Origin: Nocardioides terrae
GTDB lineage: Bacteria; Actinomycetota; Actinomycetes; Propionibacteriales; Nocardioidaceae
NCBI RefSeq assembly: GCF_900112345.1
Contig: NZ_FOLB01000012.1
Coordinates: forward strand, 62,001 to 126,000
Direction of reading: 5' to 3'
Length of the DNA: 64,000 nucleotides
Shown here one piece after another: positions 40,593 to 49,850 of this stretch (positions within the stretch are counted from its first letter, which is position 1; each line of letters starts with the position of its first letter). A program made the translations under genes and the position numbers. The notes under the pieces were generated by a model that was not told the DNA's origin, did not search any database, and saw only the letters and a program-made list of their open reading frames with translations.

Positions 40593-43500
40593 TCACGAGT
40601 CCGCCAGCGGGAGCTGGACGCGGTGCACCTTGCCGCCTGCGACCCAGTTGCCACGGCCGGGCGGGAACTCCGAGCGCAGCGCCCGCGGGAACGTCGTCCG
40701 CATGATGACGTCGCCCTCGGCGGGGTCGGGCTGGAGCAGGAGGCCGCGGCGCGCGTTCTTGATCTCGGTGAAGATCGGGAAGGCCGAGCTCCACGAGCTG
40801 GTCTCCGCCTCGGCGATGAGGAGGTGGTCGGACCGCTTGATCGCCTTGATCAGCTCCACCAGGGCCATGTCGGTCGGCGGGGAGGCGAAGTCGGGGAGCG
40901 ACTCGACGACGACCAGGTAGCGGTCGCTCGTGCTGGTCGCCACGATCTTGGCCAGCTCGCGGGCGTAGTCGGCGATCTCGGTCGGGTCGGTCAGCGCCTT
41001 GTCCCACTCGATCGCCTGCGGGAGCACCGAACGGCGGTTGCCGAAGTAGACCGCGAACACGTCGGGGTCCCAGCGCCGAACGGACCGGGCCAGCACCTTG
41101 AGCGCATTGCTGCGGCCGCTCTGCGGCCCGCCGCCGATCAGCATCGCGCCGCTCGGCTCGAAGCCGATCGGCTGCATCGTCTCGTCGCCGACGCCGAGCA
41201 CGGGCAGGGCACCGACGCGGTCGGGCATCGAGGACTGCGGGATCTCGGTGCCCAGCGACTCGATCAGCACCGGGTGCGCCCCGCCTTGGCGCTCGATCGC
41301 GGCGGCCAGCTTGGCGAATGCCTCGGACTGGTCGGCCACGTTGCCCTTGCCGCCGAGGATGGCGATCTGGGTCTCCAGCCCGTCGACGACCGCACGACCC
41401 GGCGGCGAGGTCGCCGAGAGCACGTCCGGGTCGGCGTCGAGCATGTGGTACATCCCCTCGTCCGAGAGCCGCAGCACCACGCGGCGCGGCACCGAGGACG
41501 CCACCGCACCGGGCACGCTGCCAGGGCGGTCGGCGGTGAAGACGACGTGGATGCCCAGCGCGCGGCCCTCCGAGAGCAGCTGCTGGAAGATGCTGTACCA
41601 CTGCGCCCGGCCCGTTCCGACCTCCCACTGGTCGCGGAACGCCGGGAAGCCGTCGACGAGCAGCAGGATGCGCGGTTCGTCGGGCTTCTGGGCGATCCGG
41701 CGGTAGTCGACGATCGAGCCGGCGCCGACCTCGGGGAAGACCCGGGCTCGCTCGTCGGCGACCGCCCGCAGGGTGCGGAAGAGCCGCGCGACCCGCTCGG
41801 TGTCGTCCGCGCCGATGATCGCGCCGACGTGCGGCAGCCGCTCGAGCATCCGCAGGCCACCGGCCGCGAAGTCCAGGCCGTAGACGTGCACCGGGCCGCC
41901 GCGGGGGGTCACACCCGCGCCTGCGGCCAGCGTGCGCAGGACGACCGACTTGCCGCTGCCTCCGGTGCCGTAGATCGCCAGGTTGCCGTCGACGTCGGGA
42001 CGGAACGGGATGACCTCCTGCGCCTGGGCGTGCGGCAGGTCCGCGACGCCGAGCAGCAGCTCGCTGTCGGTCCGGGGCCCGAGCAGGACCAGGTCGTAGG
42101 CCTTGCTCAGCTCGTCGAGCCACGGGCGTCGGGCCGGCGGGATCTCGGCGACCATCGCGGCGCGCGAGATCGACCTGACCAGTCGCTGCTGGTCGGTCGG
42201 CCCGCTCGGCTCGAGGTGGTCGACCTTGTCGGTGGCGGGCCGCTCCCACAGCTTCTCGGCACCGAACCCGAGCTGGTGCACGTCGATCGTCGGCCGGGGT
42301 GGCGTCGCTGACGTGCGCCCGCCGGCGTACGCCGACTGGAACGGCTGCAGCCGGCCCGGCCCGGTCTTCGCCACGCCGCGACCAGGTATCGACGGGTCGA
42401 AGGCCGCCGCCTCCTTGGTGCCGATGACGTCGGTGGAGTCGGACTCGTCGGCCATCCGGAGCGCCACCCGGAGGTTGGTGTTGGCGCGCAGGTTGTCCTT
42501 GATGACGCCCGCCGGACGCTGGGTCGCCATGATCAGGTGGATCCCCAGCGAGCGACCGCGCTGGGCGATGTCGACCACACCGTCGACGAATTCGGGGACC
42601 TCGCTGGCCAGCGCAGCGAACTCGTCGATGACCAGGACGAGTGCGGGCGGGCACTCCGGATCGCCGCGCTTCTCGAGCTCGAGCAGGTCCTTGGCCTTCT
42701 TCGCGTTGAGCAGGTGCTCGCGGTGGTGCAGCTCGGCCCGCAGGCTCGTCAGTGCGCGGCGCACCAGGTGGGGGCTGAGGTCGGTCACCAGGCCGACGCA
42801 GTGAGGCAGGTGGACGCAGTCCGCGAACGCCGCACCGCCCTTGTAGTCGACGAAGAGGAAGGTGACCCGGTCGGGGCTGAACTCGGCGGCCATGCCGAGC
42901 ACCCAGGCCTGCAGGAACTCCGACTTGCCCGAGCCCGTCGTCCCTCCGACGAGGGCGTGCGGACCCTGAAGGCGCAGGTCGAGGTGCATGGCGTCGACAC
43001 CGCCGTGGCCGACCAGCGCACGGAGGTTGCCCGCACGGGGCCGCGGCGTCCCGCCCTTGGTCCGGCGGTCGTGGATCGAGAGGTTCTGCTGCCAACGGTC
43101 GACCACGGACTCCGGCGAGTCGGCGAAGTTGTCGCCGAGCAGGGTGACGAGCGGGACCGAGCGGGGCAGGTCGGAGGAGTCCTCGGCCACGGCGCCCTCG
43201 TCGACCAGCGCCGCGAGGGAGAGCGCGAACCGGGTCGCATTGCCGATGCTGACGCCCTCTACGTGGACCGGCGTCACCACCTGTCCGTGCCGGACGAAGT
43301 GCACGCTGGACTGCTCGAGCCCGGCGCTCACGTCGATGAAGGTGCGGCAGACGGCCGGCAGCCGGTCGGCGCTGGAGGAGACCCACAGCGGGATGACGCC
43401 CGCGTCCACGGCCCGCTCGGAGAGCTGGACGAGCCGGGCCCGGTCCGCGGGTGCGCCCTCGGTGATGAGTGCGACGACCACGGGGAGGACGTCGGCCCCC

Positions 43501-45095
43501 CGGTCGCCGCGTCCGTCGTTCTCCGGCGTGTCCAGACGGCCGCCCGCGCCCGATGCCTTGAGCTCGGACGCCAGAGGACCGCGGAAGTCCGCGTCCTTGT
43601 CGGCGAGACGGGTCGCGACAAGCTCTTCGAGCTGGTTGAGCAGCGGGCCCGTGGTCGCGGCGCTGTCGGCCAGGTGCGGCCCCACGATCGGGCTCTGCGG
43701 CGAGGAGGTGTGGGGCATCCAGGCGAGCCAGGCGTGGTCGGAGACCTCCTGCGGGCTCGCCATCGCCGTCACGACGAGCTCGGCCGGTGAGTGCAGGCCG
43801 GTCAGCTGCAGCAGCAGACCGCGGGCCGCGTCCGAGGCACGCTCGTGGTCGCCGACGACGCCCACCGCCCCGGCGGCCAGCAGGTCCTCCAGCACGGGGA
43901 CCCCCTCGACCGTCCGATGGGCGTCGGCGACGAAGTCGAGCTTGTCGGCGTACTCGGGGAGGCCGTCGTCGGTGCTGTCGGCCTTGGCGATCGTGTTGCG
44001 CGAGGGCAACGAGCCGGACCCGAAGCGCACGTGCAGGAAGTTCCAGTGCTCGGGACGGCGGGTCCACAGCAACGGCCCGTGCTGCAGGCCGGCCTGGAAG
44101 ATGTCGGCGACAGGAGGGACCTCGCGCTGCCGCAGCTCCCTCTCCCGGGGGATCTCGGTCGCGAGCGCGTCCTGGAGCCGGTCCAGCTGGGTGTCGAAGC
44201 GCCCGATCTCGTCGGCCAGCTTCTGCTTCTCCGAGCCCCTCGACATGACGAAGTTGCCGATCAGCATGATCGGCGCCATCGCGACGATGACGAGAGAGGT
44301 GGGGCTGCGCGTGATGGTGTACATCATCGAGCCCATCAGGATCGGCGCGAACAGCATGATCCACGGGAACGGTCGCCGGTCGGCCTTGCTCGGAACCCGC
44401 GGGCGCGGGTGCTCCACCGCCGGGTAGCGCTCCTCGACCCGCGGCGACCGGGTGAAGCCGATCGACCCGACGTGGATGTCGAGCGCTCGGCCCGTGCCGG
44501 GGCCCTGCTGCAGCGGGCTGACGGTCAGCTTGGTGCTGCCCATCTCGAAGACCTGTCCGGGCAGCGCCCGGACTCGGCTGATGACGGCGCCGTCGAGGAC
44601 GATGCCGTTGGCGGAGTTGAGGTCGACGACCTCGATGATCGTTCCCCCGGCCGAGGGCGTCACCTCGATGCGCGCATGCCGCTTGGACATGAACTGGTCG
44701 TGGATGACGACATCGGAGCCGGGCTCGCGACCGATCGAGGTCGAGCCGGCCCGGAGCACGAACTCCTGACCCTGCCCGGGTCCGGACTCGATCCGCAGCA
44801 ACGCCGCCGCGGCGCCGTCGGCCGCGCTCTCGACCGCGTCCACCACGCGTACGTCGAACCCCGAGGCGAGCTGTGCCTCGCCGATCGCCCGGTCCGGCGG
44901 AAGCGGCACCGGCTGGGCACCCGGAAGGGCGACCGCGAGGGTGACCTTGTCGGAGAAGTGCAGCTTCTCCGACGACACCGGATCGGCGTCGAGGAGCTGC
45001 CGCGCGACGTCGCCGACCGAGGCGCTCGCGTCGGCGACGACGACGATCTCGGAATCGGCGCCCGAGGCGCGCCGGTAGGTGACCTTGAGCTTCAC
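40593..45095 (-). CDS. EssC/EccC-type FtsK/SpoIIIE ATPase with N-terminal FHA domain
   Basis: The 1,500-residue protein is the motor of the locus. It has a beta-rich start (1-95), an FHA domain (97-193; IGREPGSDVVI, SKRHARIEV, SANG), two membrane helices (243-260, 266-284) and three FtsK/SpoIIIE domains. Domain 1 has an intact Walker A with Lys724 (GGTTGSGKS) and Walker B LVLVIDEFA; domain 2 has Lys1049 (GTGGSGKS) but Walker B LLLVDGFP without Glu; domain 3 has GGGPQSGRS with Arg1328 in place of Lys. FHA before the helix pair is the layout of Firmicutes EssC, not mycobacterial EccC. It is expected to recognise and export WXG100 dimers. It overlaps the RDD-FHA gene by 4 bases. Confidence 0.9.
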   Translation of the reverse strand: MKLKVTYRRASGADSEIVVVADASASVGDVARQLLDADPVSSEKLHFSDKVTLAVALPGAQPVPLPPDRAIGEAQLASGFDVRVVDAVESAADGAAAALLRIESGPGQGQEFVLRAGSTSIGREPGSDVVIHDQFMSKRHARIEVTPSAGGTIIEVVDLNSANGIVLDGAVISRVRALPGQVFEMGSTKLTVSPLQQGPGTGRALDIHVGSIGFTRSPRVEERYPAVEHPRPRVPSKADRRPFPWIMLFAPILMGSMMYTITRSPTSLVIVAMAPIMLIGNFVMSRGSEKQKLADEIGRFDTQLDRLQDALATEIPRERELRQREVPPVADIFQAGLQHGPLLWTRRPEHWNFLHVRFGSGSLPSRNTIAKADSTDDGLPEYADKLDFVADAHRTVEGVPVLEDLLAAGAVGVVGDHERASDAARGLLLQLTGLHSPAELVVTAMASPQEVSDHAWLAWMPHTSSPQSPIVGPHLADSAATTGPLLNQLEELVATRLADKDADFRGPLASELKASGAGGRLDTPENDGRGDRGADVLPVVVALITEGAPADRARLVQLSERAVDAGVIPLWVSSSADRLPAVCRTFIDVSAGLEQSSVHFVRHGQVVTPVHVEGVSIGNATRFALSLAALVDEGAVAEDSSDLPRSVPLVTLLGDNFADSPESVVDRWQQNLSIHDRRTKGGTPRPRAGNLRALVGHGGVDAMHLDLRLQGPHALVGGTTGSGKSEFLQAWVLGMAAEFSPDRVTFLFVDYKGGAAFADCVHLPHCVGLVTDLSPHLVRRALTSLRAELHHREHLLNAKKAKDLLELEKRGDPECPPALVLVIDEFAALASEVPEFVDGVVDIAQRGRSLGIHLIMATQRPAGVIKDNLRANTNLRVALRMADESDSTDVIGTKEAAAFDPSIPGRGVAKTGPGRLQPFQSAYAGGRTSATPPRPTIDVHQLGFGAEKLWERPATDKVDHLEPSGPTDQQRLVRSISRAAMVAEIPPARRPWLDELSKAYDLVLLGPRTDSELLLGVADLPHAQAQEVIPFRPDVDGNLAIYGTGGSGKSVVLRTLAAGAGVTPRGGPVHVYGLDFAAGGLRMLERLPHVGAIIGADDTERVARLFRTLRAVADERARVFPEVGAGSIVDYRRIAQKPDEPRILLLVDGFPAFRDQWEVGTGRAQWYSIFQQLLSEGRALGIHVVFTADRPGSVPGAVASSVPRRVVLRLSDEGMYHMLDADPDVLSATSPPGRAVVDGLETQIAILGGKGNVADQSEAFAKLAAAIERQGGAHPVLIESLGTEIPQSSMPDRVGALPVLGVGDETMQPIGFEPSGAMLIGGGPQSGRSNALKVLARSVRRWDPDVFAVYFGNRRSVLPQAIEWDKALTDPTEIADYARELAKIVATSTSDRYLVVVESLPDFASPPTDMALVELIKAIKRSDHLLIAEAETSSWSSAFPIFTEIKNARRGLLLQPDPAEGDVIMRTTFPRALRSEFPPGRGNWVAGGKVHRVQLPLADS

Positions 45096-46174
45096 CCGAG
45101 CTCCTCCACGGCGACCTCGAAGGCACCCAGGACGATCACGTCACCAGCGAGCAGCTTGGTCGGCCGCCGACTGTCGATCCTGGCCTCGTCGCCCTTGCGC
45201 CGGATCAGCACGCCGTGGGTGGAGTCGAGGTCCTCGACGGTCACCGTGGCGCCCTCGAGCATGAGCAGCGCATGGGTCTTCGAGACGGTGAGGGCCGGGT
45301 CGTCCACGCGCCAGACCTGCGCCTCCGGCCGCAGCGCCACGTCGGGGTCGCGGCCGACCAGGACCGGTCCTGTGATGCGCTGCTCGACGCCGACGGCGGG
45401 GCGCAGCACCCAGCCCCGGGCGGCCGGCGCGGCGGGCGGTGGGGTCGGGGTGGGCTGCACCACCGGCGGGGCGGTCACCGGGGCGGTCACCGGAGCGACG
45501 ATCAGGCCGGGCGGAGGCGCGACCAGGTCACCCTGTCCGAGCGGCGCGGCGACCGCCGGCGCGATCGGAGCGACGGAGCCCGGCGGCGGGGCCACGGGCG
45601 AGCCGGCAGCCGGCGCCGGCGGAGGCGGCGGCGGCGGGGCCGTCGTGGCCAGGGACGGTCCGGGCGGTGGAGGGAGCGGCGTACGGATCTGGGGCGGGGC
45701 GGACGCGGCGGCGATCTCGCCCTCGCGGCCGGCGACGACCTCGACCGACCGGGCGGCCTTGTCGTGCCAGCCCTGTCGTCGGGGATCGCGGATGAGCACC
45801 ACGAGCGCGACGAGGAGCGGGACCAGGCAGGAGCCGAGCAGCGTGAGGACGACGTAGCGCAGCAGCGCGCGACCCATCCCGAGGGGGGCACCCGTCTGCG
45901 CGTCGACCACCCGCGTGCCGGTGAGGTACTTGCCGACGGTGTAGCCGCGCTTGCCCATCAGCCACCACTGCACGATGCCGAGCACGAGCGAGCCGGCCGA
46001 CCCGATGCCGATGAGGGCGGTGTTCTGCGCCAGCATGGCGGGCGCGACGCCGAGGAAGAGCACGACGAGGGCGACGGTCACGCCGTCGAGGAGGTAGCCG
46101 CCGATCCGCGCGCCCACCGACGCGTACGGCGAGGTGGTGCCGCTGGGCTGGGGGTGCGGGCTGGGGGTCGTCAT
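45092..46174 (-). CDS. RDD-FHA membrane protein
   Basis: The 360-residue protein has an N-terminal RDD domain (ASVGARIGGYLLDGVTVALV, then GKRGYTVGKYLTGTRVVDA and LIRDPRRQGWHDKAA) with three or four membrane helices, a proline- and alanine-rich linker (about 150-255), and a cytoplasmic FHA domain (LVGRDPDVALR, SKTHALL, DSTHGVLI). FHA domains bind phosphothreonine, so it may join the kinase to the membrane ATPase next door, with which it is translationally coupled. ATG 46174 overlaps the stop of the transglutaminase-like gene. Confidence 0.88.
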   Translation of the reverse strand: MTTPSPHPQPSGTTSPYASVGARIGGYLLDGVTVALVVLFLGVAPAMLAQNTALIGIGSAGSLVLGIVQWWLMGKRGYTVGKYLTGTRVVDAQTGAPLGMGRALLRYVVLTLLGSCLVPLLVALVVLIRDPRRQGWHDKAARSVEVVAGREGEIAAASAPPQIRTPLPPPPGPSLATTAPPPPPPPAPAAGSPVAPPPGSVAPIAPAVAAPLGQGDLVAPPPGLIVAPVTAPVTAPPVVQPTPTPPPAAPAARGWVLRPAVGVEQRITGPVLVGRDPDVALRPEAQVWRVDDPALTVSKTHALLMLEGATVTVEDLDSTHGVLIRRKGDEARIDSRRPTKLLAGDVIVLGAFEVAVEELG

Positions 46175-48558
46175 GACTTCTTCCTCCTCCGGAACAGGCG
46201 TCCGGCGACGTGGGACGGCATCGAGGCGACGGCGCGCAGGCGGCCCAGGGCGCGCCGCCTGACCTGCGACCACGGGATGGACGCCGGGGAGAACCATGCC
46301 AGGGGTCGCCGCCACAGCGGTTGCGACCTCCGCATCCGCTTCACCGCCGTGCGTACGTCGGCCCAGTAGGCCGACACCTCGGCCTCATCCGGCTCGTCGG
46401 GACCGAAGACGTGCGCGTCCGCCCGGGACGCGAGCGCGACCGAGCCTCCGCCGGCGAGCCGGGAGTCGAGCAGCGCGCCGTTCTCCTGCCGGGTGTTGCT
46501 GTAGGGCAGCTTCACCCCGAGGTCGCGTGCCCGGTCGGCGACCTCCTTCCACGCGCCGCTCAACCGCGTCGTCAGGTCGGTCGCCCGGCGACGCCGGCGC
46601 CGCCGGATGAGCTTGATGAGGAGGATGCCCCACAGCGGGGAGGTGAGCAGCGCGACCTTGCCGACGGTGAGCGCGACCGCCGCGATGCTGCCGACCAGGC
46701 CCCACAGGTCGAACTTCGACTTCTTGCCGTCGCCCTGCTGCAGGTTGGCGCCGGCCTCCTTCGGTTCGCCGGGCGTCTGCGGCGGCTGGAGCACCTGCGG
46801 CTGCGGGTCGTCGTTGGGGTCCTCCTTCGGCCGCTGCAGGATCTGCTTGTCCGGCGGGGTCGGGTCGAAGGCCACCCAGCCCTGATCGGCCAGCTTGACC
46901 TCCACCCACGCGGCCATGTCGCGGCCGGCGACGGTCACCGCCGCGGCGGTGCTGTCGGCGGGCGTGCGGAAGCCGATCACGACGCGGGCCGGCAGGTTGC
47001 GCATGGCCTGAGCCGCCAGGGCCATCGCGGCGGCGTACTGCTCGTCGTCGCCGATCGGCTGGGTCCCCGTCTTGGTCAGGAGCTGCAGCCGGCTGAAGCC
47101 GTGCCCGGCCGGGACGTTGCCGTCCCCGTCGCTGAAGAAGCCCTTGTTCTTGAAGGCGTCGGCCAGGAACAGCAGCCACGCGCCCTCGGCGCCTCCGGTG
47201 AACTCGTCGTTGCCCTGCCACTCCTTGACGCGGGCGACGAGCTCGTCGGGCACCAGCTTCGGCGCGGGCAGCCCGACGGAGTGGTCGGCGTCGCTCCCGG
47301 TGATCGCCTCGCGGGAGGGTTGCGGAGTGATCTGGGAGTGCATGACGAAGGTCGTCTCCGGCCGCACCATCGTGGTGCTCGCCATCGTGCCGGTCTCCCG
47401 GTTGTAGACCAGGCCGCCCTCGGCGGCGCTCGGCTGGCCGGCGATCTCGATGGTGTCGGTCTGCCCCACCGTCGGCACCCACGGGTCGTGGTAGTCGGGG
47501 TCGAGCACGGTGACGCTCACCTTCTGCGACCCGCGGTGGGCTCGTGCGTCGGCGCGCAGCCGGCGGAACGTCCCGGAGTCGGAGGCGGCGTCGGGACCAC
47601 CGGCGACGTTCCACACGATGCCGTCGTAGTAGTCCATCGTCGCGAGCCGGACCAGCGCGCCCTTGCCGAGACCCTCGACGGAGAACATCGGCTTGGCCTT
47701 GGCCGCGTCCGAGTTCACGTACTTGCGGTACTTCGACAGCGGGCTCGGGTAGTCCTGCGGGTTGAACGGCGGCTCGACGTAGTCGCGGAGCACCCGTCGC
47801 TCGGCGTGCGAGGTCATCGCCGGCGCGGCGGCCAACGCCACCCCGCCCGCGATCGCGACGACGACCGATGTCATCAGCGCGCGGCGGACCCAGCGCGCCT
47901 GGACGTGCCGCAGCGCACGCAGGCGGAACCACACCACCAGCGCGACGCCCAGGGCCAGCCCTCGCACGATCGCGTGGTGCGTGTTGACGTCGCCGAAGGC
48001 GGCCGCGGTGACGAAGAGCGCCGCCAGTGCCAGGCCGGCGGCAGCGGGCCAGCGCGAGCGCCACAGCAGGACCGCGGCGAGCACCCCCGCCACCATCGCC
48101 GAGACGAGCGGTACGACGAGCAGGGCGCCGCTCCTGCCGAGCGGCACGGGTGCGGTCAGGGAGTCGCGCCACGCCTCGACGACGCCGTGGAGCAGCGCCC
48201 TGATCGCCGTGGCGTTCGGGCCGATGCCCGAGGTCGCGAGGTCCGGCACGGCGAGGCCCGGCCCGATGACGAGGTAGCCGAGCGCGAGCAGGAGCGCCAT
48301 CGACCACGGTCCGAGCCGCAGGGCGTGCCCGGCAAGGGCGACGAGGGCACCGAGCAGGAGGCCACCGACGACCGCGACGAGCCAGCGCTGGCCGGCGTAC
48401 GCGTCCCCGAAGGGCCAGGCCGCCAGCACTCCGACGCCCACGACGAGCAGCAGGTCGAGCAGTACGACGACCGGGGAGCCGGTATCACGACGGCTGCGGG
48501 AGCTGGTGGCCGAGACGACGCGCGACTGGCGGCTGCGGCTCCGGCTGATGTCGTTCAC
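46171..48558 (-). CDS. TgpA-like membrane protein with degenerate transglutaminase domain
   Basis: The 795-residue protein has N-terminal membrane helices (to about residue 265, DUF3488-like), an external transglutaminase-core domain, one more helix (IAAVALTVGKVALLTSPLWG) and a cytoplasmic tail. In active enzymes the core reads G-x-C-E-Q and H-A-W-V-E; here the sites are GDDEQYA (Asp505 for Cys) and MAAWVEV (Ala549 for His), with only Asp565 (FDPTP) kept. It is therefore likely inactive and structural. The GTG start at 48558 overlaps the DUF58 stop. MoxR-DUF58-TgpA gene groups are widespread; their joint role is poorly known. Confidence 0.87.
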   Translation of the reverse strand: MNDISRSRSRQSRVVSATSSRSRRDTGSPVVVLLDLLLVVGVGVLAAWPFGDAYAGQRWLVAVVGGLLLGALVALAGHALRLGPWSMALLLALGYLVIGPGLAVPDLATSGIGPNATAIRALLHGVVEAWRDSLTAPVPLGRSGALLVVPLVSAMVAGVLAAVLLWRSRWPAAAGLALAALFVTAAAFGDVNTHHAIVRGLALGVALVVWFRLRALRHVQARWVRRALMTSVVVAIAGGVALAAAPAMTSHAERRVLRDYVEPPFNPQDYPSPLSKYRKYVNSDAAKAKPMFSVEGLGKGALVRLATMDYYDGIVWNVAGGPDAASDSGTFRRLRADARAHRGSQKVSVTVLDPDYHDPWVPTVGQTDTIEIAGQPSAAEGGLVYNRETGTMASTTMVRPETTFVMHSQITPQPSREAITGSDADHSVGLPAPKLVPDELVARVKEWQGNDEFTGGAEGAWLLFLADAFKNKGFFSDGDGNVPAGHGFSRLQLLTKTGTQPIGDDEQYAAAMALAAQAMRNLPARVVIGFRTPADSTAAAVTVAGRDMAAWVEVKLADQGWVAFDPTPPDKQILQRPKEDPNDDPQPQVLQPPQTPGEPKEAGANLQQGDGKKSKFDLWGLVGSIAAVALTVGKVALLTSPLWGILLIKLIRRRRRRRATDLTTRLSGAWKEVADRARDLGVKLPYSNTRQENGALLDSRLAGGGSVALASRADAHVFGPDEPDEAEVSAYWADVRTAVKRMRRSQPLWRRPLAWFSPASIPWSQVRRRALGRLRAVASMPSHVAGRLFRRRKKS

Positions 48559-49850
48559 AGCGACGCCCGCCTGAGCAGCGAGGACAGCTCCTCGAGGTCC
48601 GCGATCGACACGATCGTGAGGTCGCCCATGGTCTTGACCACCGACTCGCCGCCACTGACGCACCTGATGGCGAGCACCCGCATGTCGGAGGGCAGGTGGC
48701 GGCGAGCGCGACGGAACTCGGCGACCTCGGTGAGCGACCCGCCGAGCATGACCGCGACGCTGGCGGCGGCGTGCTCGGGGCTCAGGGCGCGGCTGACCTC
48801 GGAGAGCCGGTCAGCGGAGCGCGCGTAGTCGACGCCGGAGAGCTGGTCGAGCATCTGGCGCGAGGTGCGGGCCCGCAGCGTCTGGCCGGAGGTGAGCGCG
48901 CTGAGCGTCTGGCCGTCGGCTAGGACCTTGATGCCGAGCGAGCCCGCGATCGAGATCGCCAGCTCGAACTCGTCGTCGACCGCATAGTCATCGACCCGCG
49001 AGGAGAGCAGGATCAGGAGGTGGGAGCGGCGCGTCTCCTCGAACTGGCGGACCATCAGGCGGCCCGACCGGGCGCTCGTCTTCCAGTGGATGTGGCGGCG
49101 GTCGTCGCCCGGCACGTAGTCACGCAGCGCGTGGAAGGCCACGTCCGACTCCGTCAGCTTGCGCACCGAGTTGCCCTCGAGGTCGCGGATGAGGCCGGCG
49201 GCCGAGCCCTCCACGCGGACGGTGCGCGGATGGACGTAGAGCAGCTCCTGCTCGGTGAGGTCCTGCTCCCGGCGCAGCAGCGAGAGCGGGTCGGCGCGCA
49301 CCGACGTCACCGGTCCGACGTCGAGCACGGCACGGCGTGCGGTCGGGATCGCGAAGAGCTCCTCGTGCCGGCCGCCGGTCGGCAGCGACGGCAGCTCGAA
49401 GGAGGCCCGGCCGTGCCCGACGGGGAGGTCGACCACGCTCGGGAGGAGGCGGCGGCCGGACGTGTTCGTGAGCACCAGCGCGCCGTGTGCCCGCTCCCCC
49501 ACGACCACCCGGTCGCGGGACAGGTCCAGCTCCGACTCCAGCTGGTGGGAGCCGAGCACGAACGGCAGCCCGACGAGCAGCAGGACGGCGATGAAGAGCG
49601 CAACGGCGACGAGCTCCACCCACCCGGCGGTCCACCCGACCAGGAACGCGACGACGGCCGCGCCGGCGAGCACCCAGGCCGCCGCGGAGACCACGGCAGT
49701 CGCCGCACCCCACCGCGAGCGGAGGCCATCGGTGCGCTCGGCGGCCTGCGCCGTCACGCCCTGTGCCGCACCGCTCAGGCGTCGGCGAAGCACCTGTCCC
49801 CGACGACGGACCCGCTCGACGCGGCCCCGCTGCGTCTCCTCGACGACCAT
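48555..49850 (-). CDS. DUF58 domain membrane protein
   Basis: The 431-residue protein has two membrane helices (AATAVVSAAAWVLAGAAVVA and LVAVALFIAVLLLVGLPFVL), an extracellular or periplasm-facing beta region, and the DUF58 signature LRDYVPGDDRRHIHWKTSAR followed by GRLMVRQFEE. DUF58 proteins are encoded next to MoxR ATPases and have a vWA-like fold. It is coupled to both neighbours: its ATG overlaps the MoxR stop (TGATG) and its stop overlaps the TgpA-like start. The N-terminal 45 residues are Arg-rich. Confidence 0.9.
   Translation of the reverse strand: MVVEETQRGRVERVRRRGQVLRRRLSGAAQGVTAQAAERTDGLRSRWGAATAVVSAAAWVLAGAAVVAFLVGWTAGWVELVAVALFIAVLLLVGLPFVLGSHQLESELDLSRDRVVVGERAHGALVLTNTSGRRLLPSVVDLPVGHGRASFELPSLPTGGRHEELFAIPTARRAVLDVGPVTSVRADPLSLLRREQDLTEQELLYVHPRTVRVEGSAAGLIRDLEGNSVRKLTESDVAFHALRDYVPGDDRRHIHWKTSARSGRLMVRQFEETRRSHLLILLSSRVDDYAVDDEFELAISIAGSLGIKVLADGQTLSALTSGQTLRARTSRQMLDQLSGVDYARSADRLSEVSRALSPEHAAASVAVMLGGSLTEVAEFRRARRHLPSDMRVLAIRCVSGGESVVKTMGDLTIVSIADLEELSSLLRRASL

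Noticed and set aside
40543..45126. A 1,527-codon alternative frame over the EssC-type ATPase
   Set aside because: It is Arg/Pro/Ala-rich with no motif, whereas the other frame encodes clear FHA and FtsK domains.
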